From Branchiostoma floridae (Eukaryota; Chordata; Leptocardii; Amphioxiformes; Branchiostomatidae): 64,000 bases of DNA. Shown piece after piece: positions 56,101 through 64,000 of this stretch. Every line of letters begins with the position of its first letter. Position 1 is the first letter of the stretch. Where the stretch lies: the NCBI RefSeq assembly GCF_000003815.2, contig NC_049982.1, positions 33,330,308-33,394,307 on the forward strand, in the 5' to 3' direction. The position numbers and the translations under genes were made by a program. The notes below the pieces were generated by a model. It saw only the letters and a program-made list of their open reading frames with translations, was not told the DNA's origin and made no database searches.

Positions 56101-59100
56101 GTAGCATGTTTCCTGTCAAATCTATAACATTGGAAGTGTGAGTTACAAAATTGTTATATGATCATAGTTTTGTTGACCTGCATTTAGCCCCTTCAGGATA
56201 TATATAAAGATACACTAAATGACTTGGCTAATGTAGCAGGTCTCAGTTTTTACAAATTAAGAAATTTTGATATAATTTCTGAATTTCTGAAACCTTAGTG
56301 TCCATTCATTAGTTCTAAACACATAAGCACCAGGCTGTTCACACCAGGACAAATGCACATTTGAATATTATTCTGTAGCCAAGTATTTACCAAAACCAGT
56401 AATTTGTATACGAAGTGTTGCCTTTTTTGTTTTAGTTCAGACCTTCAGATTTCTGCAGAAGTCTGCGTTATGGCTGCAGAATTCTGTGCATCTATTGCAC
56501 AGAATTCTGCAGAATGTATAGCCTATAACCAGGATTTTGTTTTGCTTGGGGGTACTTGTAAATTTTTTGGAGTAGTGAGTGCTGCAGACTCTATGGCAAT
56601 GAGTCCGGGTTTGAAAATTCAACCCTCTGAAATAGCTTTTTTTTTTCATTTATGAGAAAAAAATTAAGACTGTCAACAGTAGTCCTTTCAAGAGAGGATC
56701 CATTTATTCTTTTTGGGTTCGGAACTTCATCTGAGTGTTGGGTGGGGATTTGTTCACCCCGGGGCCTGCCTACAGGCATGTATTTTGAAATGAATTTTGG
56801 GATACAATAACTGAATAAGCTATGGCCATTCAGAAGTTCAAAGTATACAAGCCTTACACTATACACACAAGTACAACACAACTTTATGCATTTCTCTGCA
56901 GCCAGCATTCTCCAATAAACTGATCCAATAACTCTGCCATCACCATGCATGAATACTTGAATTAAAATGCAAAATTTTAATTCAAGTTGTTGTGCTATCA
57001 TTCACACAGCTAATTGTGATGCACAGTCAGGATCAGTCTCTTTCAGTTAGGTACACGTACATAGTATATTTTACCCTTGGTTGTTCTTTCAAATTTCTGC
57101 AGAATTCTGCATGTGGCCACAGAATTCTGTGCCCAGGACACAGAATTCTGCATGTGGCCACAGAATTCTGCATTATGGGCACAGAATTCTGCGCAGAATT
57201 CTGTGTCTGCCTGCAGAATTCTGTGCCTATCGCAGAATTCTGCACAGAATTCTGCAGAATTCTGCAGATTTGACAAGTCCCTGGAGACCAATCGATGTTA
57301 CCTACATATCTTTTATGACCATGTTTGTCATATCTAGAAATATCAAGGGTGTTGGTTCAAAGTAGAAGGAGAACTGTGATGCCGTCCGGAATTAGAGTGT
57401 CTGTCCGGAATTAAAGTGTCACCTGTTTTGGTTATTTTGAAGCTACTTAGTATGATCTACAGTGCAGTTGAAAACTTTTTTTAATTTTTGGAAATGGCCG
57501 AAAATTGATATACGTGCGGATGTCATCCATATAATCAAATGAACATGGCCTAGTGTCAAGCATTAGGATGGAGCAATAGCTTTTCAAAACCTGTAAAAAC
57601 ATTTCAAACATACACACAGGTGGAAAGACAGAAGGGAAGAGGAAAGACAAAAGTTTGTGTAAGTAACAAATCTGATATCAAGCTATTTGATGGCAAATTC
57701 TATGGGCAGAATATTGCTTCATACATACTGCAAAATCAGTGGAGCCCATTATGCAAAATACAAGGGGCATTCAAAAAGTACTTGAGACCGTTGGTTTTAT
57801 TATAGGCTCATTTTGTCATGGAATGAGTTGATATTTGGCATCAAGGTAAAAGCATTTATCCTCTAACTTGTGATTGGAATATCTTAATCTGTTGTTCAGG
57901 TTTTTATGAGTGACTTAACAGCAAACTGCTATTGGCGAAGTTTGAATGGATGCAATTTGATTTTCATATGTCACAAAATGTATTCTAAAGGGCACCCGTC
58001 CCATTCCTTTTCAATGCGGAAAAAATTATTGAACTTACTGTCACAATTTTAGATAGAAAAGTCATGTTTTGTCTGGTGTCTTATTTCCTGTGCAAGTCAG
58101 TAACTCATATGAATAGAAAGTGAAAGTTTGTACAATAGAACAGCGCACAAAAATGTGACTCCATTTCCATGGAAGGTACTGCAGGTTATCTTATTTCACC
58201 TGGGTCATTTTGATTTAAGCTCAATTGCTTGGGGAATGGAGGAAAACACCATAAATTTGAAAATTTTTCCGGTGCAAATTATGTTCAAGATCGGGAGAAG
58301 GGGTGCATACTTTATTTGTTTTTTTGCATTCCACATTTCAGGCCCGCAAATATGTCTTCCAATCGCCAAAAATAGTGGTGTGTACTTTAATCGAGGAAAT
58401 ACGATTGGAAATCATCGGTATAGAGCATCTGATGAAACATTTTTGTGCTATGAATCGCCAAGATACTGTCTTACACTGCCCATCCATTCCAGACACCACA
58501 CCATGTTCTACAAAAAGCACAAGTGTATACAGCATATGAACTCACCGAGTCGTACAGCTTGCGCTGACGCGGCCATGTCCCAGTGGGTGGGGGGCCCGGT
58601 TCACCCCCCGCCTGTTCCTCCAGCATGCTGCGTGGCCCCCGTATGTGGGAGTACTTGGTCTCTACTATCTCTTCTCCACCCTTCCTGTCTCTTTGTCTCT
58701 CCATCTCTTCTGTTAGTCTGTTGCTATCCACAGGGCCTAAAATATAAAATGTTAAAGGTATCTACGTAATAGTTACAACATTTCAGGCTCCTCTATGGGA
58801 AAATAGGGTTGCTCCACTCACAAGGAGGTTCCTTTTAACACCTGAGGCAAAGCAAACATTTTGAACCTGAGGATTTCTGATCATGAACTGTTTGATAGTT
58901 TGCTACATGTATTTTCTAAGGATTAGAAGCTGTTTTTGTTAAGTTAGCCCATGTTATTTTCGGAACTGTTAACCGTATAGACTTCAAATTATTTTGTTTA
59001 GTTTGATGACCCCGGCGTCCTGTTTTCTGGTCTGTTAACCTATTTTCTGAGCTGTTTTTTGTAGAGAGATTCAAACAGACATATTTGTAGATAGAAATTA

Positions 59101-62100
59101 TTGAATTCTTTATTTAGTTTCATGACATTGCGTCTTTGTGTCCTAATCCTCTAAATTCTCTCGGCAATTACTTTGCACAGTGTCATTGACACTGGTTTTA
59201 ATTAGCCGACCTTGATAAGCCTCCTCCCAAAACCTTAATGACAAACTGCAAGTTGGAGACTGCAAATTAGGAGGAGAACAATGCAATATAAACACACACG
59301 ATATCAGTTACTGTACTTACTGGTTCTCATGGTCAGCGCTTCATCGTCACTAACGGACATTCGGGACGATGGGACGTCACGCTCACTACTGGAGTCCCGT
59401 CCGACCGTGCTGAGATCCTGTGTGCTCAGCCCCCGTATCAAACGTTCTGTTATTGTCTGCTGACCCTGGAATATACAGACAGGTGAAGGCAAACCATGGA
59501 AACAAAACATTTCCTTTCCCTCTTTCGAACTCCAAAAATGGAGCTTAGATAGGACAGACTTCCAATGACAAAAGGGAGGGTATGAAATGCAGACAAAAAA
59601 AGACAAAGGAAAAATCAATGTTTCCTCCTTCCTAACTTTAAAAGAATAGCAACAGAACAGCTTTGGAAGCAATTGGAGAAAAAAAACATATGGCACTTTG
59701 GAAAGGTGCCTTAGTTAGTCCAAAGAATTTTGAAGGCAGGGTTGGACAAGTCCACTAGCCCTATTGTCCCGGGCAAGTGAAAGTGCTGTTCGGGCAAGCG
59801 CATGACCTACACCACTTGCCCGATCGGGCAAGTAAGATTTTTGCATTGATTGAGTGAAATTTTGATAATAACTTGTTACTTTTTACTATCATGACCTCAA
59901 GCAATAGTCAACAGAGAATTCCATTGCTGGAAGTGAAAATTCATATACTAGTATTAGTTATAACAGTGACATTTGAATTTTGGGCAAGTAAAAAATTGGT
60001 TCGGGCAAGTTAATTTTTTATGTGCTTGCCCGATAGGACAAGTGAATTTTAGAAAACTTGTCCAACCCTGGAAGGGTTAGTAAGATCTGTGCTACAGGTC
60101 AAAGGATGCCACTGTTCAGCACATGGCAGACTACCCCATGCAAACTGAAACACAAGAAGCAATAGAATCAATGGCAAGAGCATACATTTTCATCCAAGTG
60201 CTGTGATGAAGAGTCCCAAGAAAAGGCAGATTTGAGCAATTCTGGATTCCGTGTCCAAGCTACTTTGGTCAGAAAGAAAGGAAGGAGGAGGATCTGAAAG
60301 GGGGAACAGAAATGCCAAATCAACTTATTTCATGCATGTTGGATATAGAAAGAAAACTGCCAAACAGGGAGCATTGAAAGTTGCACCGAAGCCTTGACAT
60401 CCTGAACATACCAAGTTTCATACCAAGAACATATATAACATTACTGAAGAACAATGGTTACTGATCCCCAAGGAAAGCAACCACAAATCATTGCAAAGCA
60501 ACTAAAAAGACAACATTTCAGAAAACTGTTAGGTGTTGTCTCATTGGATTTGTCAGATTGCCATCTTCAGGTGCCCACATAGTCCACAATCTGACAAAAC
60601 AGATGGGGCAACACCTGTGCATAGTGGTGCGTACCGGTTCGCCGAACCGGACTTGGACTTGCTATAACTTTCGGTTCAAGTCCGGTTAAAACCGGAACGT
60701 CGAAAAACGGTTTTCTAGAAAACCGGAAATCTCATTATTGTTGTATACTAGTATCATCTAAAACAACGATAGATACCTATGTAACTTAATTAATCGCAGC
60801 CAACGGGCCAGAAAATAACATATTTCTGCGAAAATAAATTGTCCTACCGCCATGAGCGGGCCAAGCACATGGTCGCGCCACAGGAACCTTCTTTCAAAAT
60901 CCAGCAACGCGGCAAAAATGACAGGTTCTGTTTAGCAATATTACCCATGAAAATAACGTATGTGGATTTATTTATCTCCTGGTATGGGTTTTAAGCCCCA
61001 TATTTTCTGAAAATGAAGAAAATTTCCGAGATAAACAAGCTAAAACAAATCTCCGGCGACTGTTGACATTTGCCGCTTGCCAGGATACTTCACTGAAAGC
61101 ATGGGTGAGCAGCCTGTTAAAAAGAAACACCCACACGTTTTATTTAAGAAAAGTTTTAAGTTCATCAACTTATTTTATACCTCTTCCCTTTATCTCTGTA
61201 ACAAATAAATTTACAATTAATTTGGAAGGTTGAATGTAGAGTATAAAAACACCGCACACATCATTTCTACCAGCGTTCCCGCCAGGTTCTTGAAAGTATG
61301 CGTCCAAATATTTGGGAGGGGCGTAATGAGCGCCGGAGGCGCGAGACGAGCGCCGCAGGCGCTCGCATTCTAGGGGGTCCGGGGGCATGCTCCCCCGGGA
61401 AAATTTGGATTTTCAAACTCTCTAAAACACAATTTCCTTCAATTTGAGAGGAAAATCATGCGCTTGACATTGGCTGTCGGTTGCCTTTTTTAATTTACTC
61501 CCGATATTCAGTAATCAACGACCGCCCTCTCGAACCCCAAAAATACGTTATATAAAAAAAAAAACTACAAGCACAGGGAATCAGCCTTCCGTGATCTGGC
61601 CCGGGTATAATTTGTCCAGACATGAAAATTTTGGATTTTTGATGGTTCGCAACAGGGCTCTAGCCAGTTCGTCATCCCATGGAAAAATTCTGCCAATTTT
61701 TTTCGTCATTGAATAAAAAAATGTCTACCTCGTGCGATCGATGTTGCGCCCTCCCGCATCAAATAGTTTTCCGAGACGATAAAATAACGACGCCATCACA
61801 CTTTGCGTGTTGTTCTATTTTTCCCGATGATTTTACTCAAATTTTTTGAATCGGTGGGGTTTTTCAAGGCCGCGCCGTCATTTTCCACGAGCGTGCATTT
61901 GTTTTCTGCGACCTCAGGTAACCCCGTTTTCGGCGTGAAATCTTTGTCTGGATTTCTTTTTAAATAGACCAAGAACGTTATACATTACTCGAAGGAGGAC
62001 GATCTGCTGCCTCTTTGGCAGTGATCAGTGCCGGTGTAGCATTGAAGCAGTAGCCAGAAATACGTCCCAACGTGCTGGGCGCTGCGATCGACGGTCCGTC

Positions 62101-64000
62101 TGGGAAGGGGGGCGTGCCGCGCCATGTGCCACGGAGGCCAACGCCAGTGCACAGCCGACTCGATAGACGCTTGACAACAATATTGCGGCCCCATTTCTGC
62201 CACAAATTTTTGAAACAAAAGAAATTTTTGAAATAAGAAATAATTGGTTATAAAGATGATCGGATTTGGACCTGGTGGCCAATCTTGACTGTTTGGCGCA
62301 GGGCGGCCTGTTGTCAAAGATACCGACTGCCAATCAACTTCCCACGGCGTGAGAACATTTGTTGAGATGTGCAACACTCGCGCAGAACAGTATTGCCCGC
62401 AAATCTTTAACAAATACGTGAAAATGAGGACAAGTAAGTATCATGTTAAAATCAGAATATAAAATCTGCATAAGATTTCTTTCAGTGTTAAAGAATCCTG
62501 TCAGATGTATTCACGGACTACAAAAAATTACATTGCGCAACGGACAGCTCAGACTGGCGCGTGGCAGGGTGTGTCGCACGTGGGTCCGCTAGTTGTAAAA
62601 CGTGCCGCGCTCCGCCCCATGCCCAGACTACTGGGATGACCGGAAAGTGAACAATTTGAAGTATGAATTGTAAAGGTAGGATTCCTTCTTATAAAGACAG
62701 ATTTTTTAAAGATTCCAGATACATTTTGTACACTGGTGGTACAGGTCAGCCTTTCTTTCAGATTTTTTTTATGGACGCATTCAGCCGAGCCGAGTGCGTC
62801 TTTCCAGAAAAAAATGCGTCCAAAGACGTAAAGACGTATGCCTGGCGGGAACGCTGATTTCTACCCGCATTATAGTAGGCTATGCCATTGACCCCTATGA
62901 CCTTGCAAGCGCCATTTCTTTCGGGCCGTCAAAAAAACAAAAAACAAGCGGAAAAGGTCAACTTTTGCCGTGATTTCCCGATAGTTATCATTGAAAATCG
63001 ATGTTTCTACACCTTTGAAAGTGATGCAGTCATCTTTGGCAATATTTTGATAGCGTGCGGCCCGGTCGAGTAGTGGTTGCGGGCGCCGGATACGCAAATT
63101 ATGGGTCGCCTGGAGCAAGTCGCTTTATGCTTGTGTTTATATGGGAAAATTAGCGACCATAAAAAACCGGACTTATAAGTCCGGACCTGAACCGGAATCT
63201 TTGGACTCGAGTCCGGACCTGAACCGGAATGTGAGCTTCGGTACGCACCACAACCTGTGCAGCATAAAAAAAACAACACATGAACTTCTTAGTAATCTTA
63301 CTTTGATAGCTGTCTTAGCAACAGCAGTTGCAGCCATGTTCAGTCCACTCTTTCCCATCTTCACCATTGTTTCATAACTCCTTTCGCTGGCCTGTGCTAT
63401 GTACTCATCAATCTCCTGCAAGTGGCAAAAATATGTATTGTAAGTAAGACACCTTAATAGTTACAGTAGATATTGAAATATTCACTGTATTTTCAAGTAT
63501 ACTATGATCTTTTCAACTGCGAACCCTGAAGATACCACTTTCAATTCAACTGCTAAAGCACTTTTAAAACTTTTAAAGATGGATGTGGAAGTTAGCCCAC
63601 ATCTGTTAGCCTAAAACCATTGTGGGCTCCTGGCTTATGGAAGGCAAAATTATTGACGTAGCATGACCAGTATTTATACATAATGTATATCAAGTCTGGC
63701 AAAACAATGTTTGCCTCATTACAGCTCTGATGGTCTCAGATTGCCCATCGGAACACCCCCCAACATTTTACATTATGGAATTAGAGTATTTCCTCATTGA
63801 TTATACAAATGAGGTCTTCATCTGCTTAAAAAAAATACAAGTGATACAAAATTCAAAAGGTACATAATATGTTTTACTATTTAGAAAAAAAGTACAGCAT
63901 ACCTTTTCTCTCTTGGACAATGCTGGGTGTACAAACTTTCGGTAAATAAAACTGGACCCCTTGGTGTATGGAGACAACAGCCACACCACAAACACAATCT
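39844..64000 (-). CDS. REEP1-4 family gene, N-terminus beyond window, long tail
   Basis: REEP1-4 proteins shape tubular ER through hairpin membrane segments and bind microtubules. The last exon at the window edge encodes [17 protein letters not shown] and [14 protein letters not shown], the end of the TB2/DP1 domain. It is followed by [18 protein letters not shown] and [18 protein letters not shown], then [12 protein letters not shown], matching human REEP1 (KEIDDCLVQAKDRSYDALV, GKRGLNVAATAA, ERLRSFSMQDL). Four exons (63903 on, 63415-63302, 59465-59321, 58736-58546) are secure and phase-consistent. Downstream, further short exons with good splice sites and compatible phases would add a Ser-, Asp- and Lys/Arg-rich tail ending at 39844. 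That tail is inference: vertebrate REEP1-4 end soon after the conserved part. Introns are full of transposons. The gene starts beyond 64000. Confidence 0.85.
40399..40434 (-). CDS. Putative 12-codon tail exon
   Basis: [12 protein letters not shown] between gcatgcag and gtaagt, phase 0 both ends. Confidence 0.4.
40960..41905 (+). mobile_element. Decayed Penelope-like retroelement with 3' tail
   Basis: Plus-strand peptide fragments [19 protein letters not shown] and [16 protein letters not shown], then (in shifted frames) [13 protein letters not shown] and [15 protein letters not shown], match the order seen in Penelope-like polyproteins near the GIY-YIG end. Several stops and shifts interrupt it. 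The tail at 41825-41900 carries gtctgaaacgtttccaaaatc and the gagtaactgc phrase. Confidence 0.55.
42170..42280 (-). CDS. Putative REEP tail exon, acidic run then basic
   Basis: 37 codons: VEIDDDG, a run of eight Asp from a GAT microsatellite, then [17 protein letters not shown] and EITGK. Acceptor tttttccag, donor gtacgt, phase 0 both ends. Confidence 0.55.
42581..42637 (-). CDS. Putative REEP tail exon, basic
   Basis: 19 codons, [19 protein letters not shown], phase 0 both ends. Acceptor cctgttacag-like, donor gtacgt. An internal gtaaag could serve as an alternative donor. Confidence 0.5.
43285..43530 (-). CDS. Putative optional exon, Ser/Arg/Tyr-rich
   Basis: 82 codons containing [31 protein letters not shown] and [17 protein letters not shown]. 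The donor gtgggt is reasonable; the acceptor gctaaag is weak. Phase 0 on both sides. The open frame (42988-43563) is longer than the exon. It could instead be a stand-alone open frame or repeat. Confidence 0.3.
44299..44690 (+). mobile_element. Repeat element with CAGAATTCTG palindrome array
   Basis: Begins acaggtgacactttaattcc and contains 11 GAATTC sites between 44463 and 44644, each inside a decamer close to CAGAATTCTG. An inverted paralog lies at 57060-57425. Open frames such as [11 protein letters not shown] are products of the repeat. Confidence 0.8.
45220..45775. mobile_element. Probable DNA transposon remnant with acagt..acctgt ends
   Basis: acagttatacctgtctatag at 45220 and ctaatacaggtttgactgt near 45770 are diverged inverted ends. 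Internal gtggccgc/gtgaccac repeats occur near both. No clear target duplication. Confidence 0.45.
46124..46215 (+). mobile_element. SINE tail module
   Basis: ggacattaaatggaggtcccgtgttt and agagccacacc recur at 55718-55800 and, diverged, at 52455-52510 behind the 5S-like head. Confidence 0.5.
46311..46410. other. Assembly gap (100 N)
   Basis: Placeholder gap in an intron of the REEP-like gene. Confidence 0.99.
46711..46751 (-). CDS. Putative small REEP tail exon
   Basis: 41 nt encoding [13 protein letters not shown] between ttttaatag and gtaagg. Only one frame is open and its phases (1 to 0) fit the neighbours. Confidence 0.45.
47278..47430. mobile_element. hAT-type MITE, 153 bp
   Basis: Ends TAGTCTTTAAGCAGACCCTA and its complement TAGGGTCTGCTTGGAGACTA. 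Inside, gatagtacgaaagctggcc pairs with ggccagctttgatactatc. Flanks GGTAGATC and GATAGATC match at 7 of 8 bases. Confidence 0.7.
48000..48050. repeat. Dispersed repeat with ccggcgtgtgcaataatgcg
   Basis: Second clear copy of the 15345 repeat: gcaaacatccggcgtgtgca then ataatgcgaagttac. Confidence 0.4.
49385..49520 (+). mobile_element. tRNA-derived SINE fragment
   Basis: ccaggctcaaatctgctg followed by atcttgtgcccttgggaaa matches the B-box and body of the SINE at 52081. The A-box end is degenerate. Confidence 0.45.
49908..49977 (-). CDS. Putative REEP tail exon (Ser-rich)
   Basis: Encodes [16 protein letters not shown] and SPSSSFL. Acceptor gtctccacag is good; the donor gtgtga after A is weak. 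Its phases (0 to 1) are exactly what is needed between 58546 and the exon at 46751. The open frame continues to 49648 if unspliced. Confidence 0.35.
50053..50102. repeat. (AT)n microsatellite
   Basis: About 50 bp of uninterrupted alternating AT, able to form a cruciform. Confidence 0.97.
51575..51998. mobile_element. Harbinger-like MITE, second copy
   Basis: Ends ggctgcaccaatttaac and taaattggtgcggtc pair as terminal repeats. The interior gatggtgaaaatttgctgaa matches 19780-19800 (aatggtgaaaatttgctgag). Confidence 0.6.
52081..52300 (+). mobile_element. tRNA-derived SINE
   Basis: A-box-like tggcgcaatcaac and B-box-like gagttcaaatc are spaced as in a tRNA gene. The body gtcttgtgcccttgggaaagg is shared with 49385. 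It cannot fold as a proper tRNA along its length, so it is a SINE rather than a tRNA gene. Confidence 0.65.
52308..52428 (+). mobile_element. 5S rRNA-derived sequence (SINE3-type head)
   Basis: 121 bp align end to end with 5S rRNA. cgatctcggaagttaagca corresponds to the A-box region and ggatagtgcttggatggg to the C-box. It ends gctgtagcct as 5S does. It differs at many positions and is followed by the ggtcccgtg tail module shared with tRNA SINEs, so it is a retroposon head rather than a functional 5S gene. It directly follows the tRNA-derived SINE. Confidence 0.8.
52530..52959 (+). mobile_element. Non-LTR retrotransposon RT C-terminal fragment
   Basis: Open frame from about [18 protein letters not shown] through [19 protein letters not shown] and [19 protein letters not shown] to [16 protein letters not shown] and a stop. 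This is the thumb/C-terminal part of CR1/L2-like reverse transcriptases. No upstream RT domain is present. A (att)n tract at 53145-53162 may be its 3' tail. Confidence 0.7.
53165..55700. other. Intronic stretch of the REEP-like gene, little seen
   Basis: A (ctact)n microsatellite at about 53796-53822 is the only clear repeat. No exon candidate with good splice sites was recognised. Confidence 0.45.
55718..55800 (+). mobile_element. SINE tail module
   Basis: ggcatcaaatggaggtcccg and agagccacacctcgagcacc match 46124-46215. Confidence 0.5.
57060..57425 (-). mobile_element. Repeat element with CAGAATTCTG array, inverted copy
   Basis: Reverse-orientation paralog of 44299-44690: 10 GAATTC sites between 57102 and 57262, then the shared stretch tgacaagtccctggagacc through ccggaattaaagtgtcacc. 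A two-site cluster lies nearby at 56479-56510. Confidence 0.8.
57765..58100 (+). mobile_element. Possible mariner-like end
   Basis: acaaggggcattcaaaaagt followed by ttataggctcattttgtcat resembles 30200-30260 (acaagggtggttcagaaagt, aggctcattttttcat). The opening phrase is typical of mariner-like termini. No second end was found. Confidence 0.3.
58546..58736 (-). CDS. REEP exon, charged linker
   Basis: Encodes [18 protein letters not shown], then [15 protein letters not shown] and PRQRKLYDS. 191 nt, phase 1 to 0. Acceptor atattttag, donor gtgagt. Charged and Pro-rich. Confidence 0.82.
59321..59465 (-). CDS. REEP exon, STQDL motif and Ser-rich region
   Basis: Encodes [18 protein letters not shown], then a Ser/Asp-rich stretch to EALTMRT. 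145 nt, phase 0 to 1. Acceptor tattccag, donor gtaagt. The STQDL phosphosite-like motif is conserved in REEP1-4. Confidence 0.9.
59737..60070. mobile_element. hAT-like MITE, 334 bp
   Basis: Ends CAGGGTTGGACAAGTCCACT and its complement (gaaaacttgtccaaccctg). Internal gggcaag/cttgccc repeats fold the ends. Flanked by GAAGG on both sides; an 8-bp duplication is not visible. Confidence 0.75.
60622..63252. mobile_element. Non-autonomous DNA transposon hosting a nested one
   Basis: Ends TAGTGGTGCGTACCGG and CGGTACGCACCACA, flanked by ACCTGTGCA at 60613-60621 and 63253-63261. Subterminal ccggacctgaaccggaat repeats occur at the right end and ccgg-rich repeats at the left. Total 2631 bp, of which 1586 bp plus an 8-bp duplication is the inner element. 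No transposase was recognised. It lies in a REEP intron. Confidence 0.8.
61271..62856. mobile_element. hAT-type element, 1586 bp, nested
   Basis: Terminal repeats CAGCGTTCCCGCCAGG and CCTGGCGGGAACGCTG are exact complements. The element is flanked by ATTTCTAC on both sides (61263-61270, 62857-62864). Near the left end are gcgccggaggcgcgag palindromes. No open frame resembles a transposase, so it is non-autonomous. The 8-bp duplication supports the hAT superfamily. Confidence 0.9.
63302..63415 (-). CDS. REEP exon, conserved amphipathic region
   Basis: 38 codons, [18 protein letters not shown] to [10 protein letters not shown], phase 0 both ends. Acceptor ctcttgcag-like (acttgcag), donor gtaaga. 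Confidence 0.93.
63903..64000 (-). CDS. REEP exon (TB2/DP1 domain end), cut by window edge
   Basis: Encodes [16 protein letters not shown], then [16 protein letters not shown]. The donor is gtatgc, phase 0. The 5' part of the exon lies outside the window. Confidence 0.92.

Noticed and set aside
58128..58769. 213-residue plus-strand ORF
   Set aside because: Its 3' half is antisense to the REEP exon at 58546-58736 and the 5' half has no coding features.

Overview
This is a window of animal nuclear DNA, most likely from a cephalochordate (amphioxus, Branchiostoma); the species is an inference. Protein-coding information is split into short exons with GT/AG borders. The recognisable proteins are animal ones: an NR1H-type nuclear receptor, HEATR3, the ciliary protein CFAP45 and a REEP1-4 protein. 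The rest is a dense patchwork of small DNA transposons, SINEs, non-LTR and Penelope-like retroelement remnants and minisatellites. Four runs of N (1976-2075, 29113-29212, 31583-31793, 46311-46410) show it is a draft scaffold. No operons, CRISPR arrays or ribosome binding sites are expected or seen.

Layout. 1-1000 is CpG-rich with two perfect CRE sites and a duplicated GC box, so it looks like a promoter, but no gene follows it inside the window. 1113-1700 is a LINE fragment cut by a 32-bp minisatellite. 6188-15885 (minus) is a complete FXR/LXR-like (NR1H) nuclear receptor of seven coding exons. All its intron phases agree and the exons sum to 603 codons plus stop. 15.9-23.8 kb is a transposon-rich, partly CpG-rich stretch with a 1.36-kb foldback element, GC-palindrome blocks and MITEs with clear target-site duplications. 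23803-25240 (plus) holds only the last three exons of HEATR3; the rest of that gene is not in the window. 25.8-31.4 kb is repeats, including a 22-bp satellite array running into a gap. 31497-34520 (minus) is CFAP45 with an RFX X-box about 150 bp upstream of its ATG. 39.8-64.0 kb (minus) is a REEP1-4 gene. Its core exons at 58.5-64.0 kb are secure. A chain of small, phase-compatible downstream exons suggests a long Ser/Lys/Asp-rich C-terminal tail.

The four genes are not a functional unit: nuclear lipid/bile-type signalling, ribosomal-protein import, ciliary doublet structure and ER shaping. The unusual content lies in how repeats interact with genes. A 56-bp minisatellite copies an exon end together with its splice donor. 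A HEATR3 splice acceptor is partly duplicated. A GC-AG intron interrupts the receptor's ligand-binding domain. Within the repeats there is a filled-site/empty-site pair for one MITE, a nested hAT-type insertion, a tRNA-plus-5S-rRNA SINE and inverted arrays of the palindrome CAGAATTCTG. I did not find a convincing new multi-gene system.
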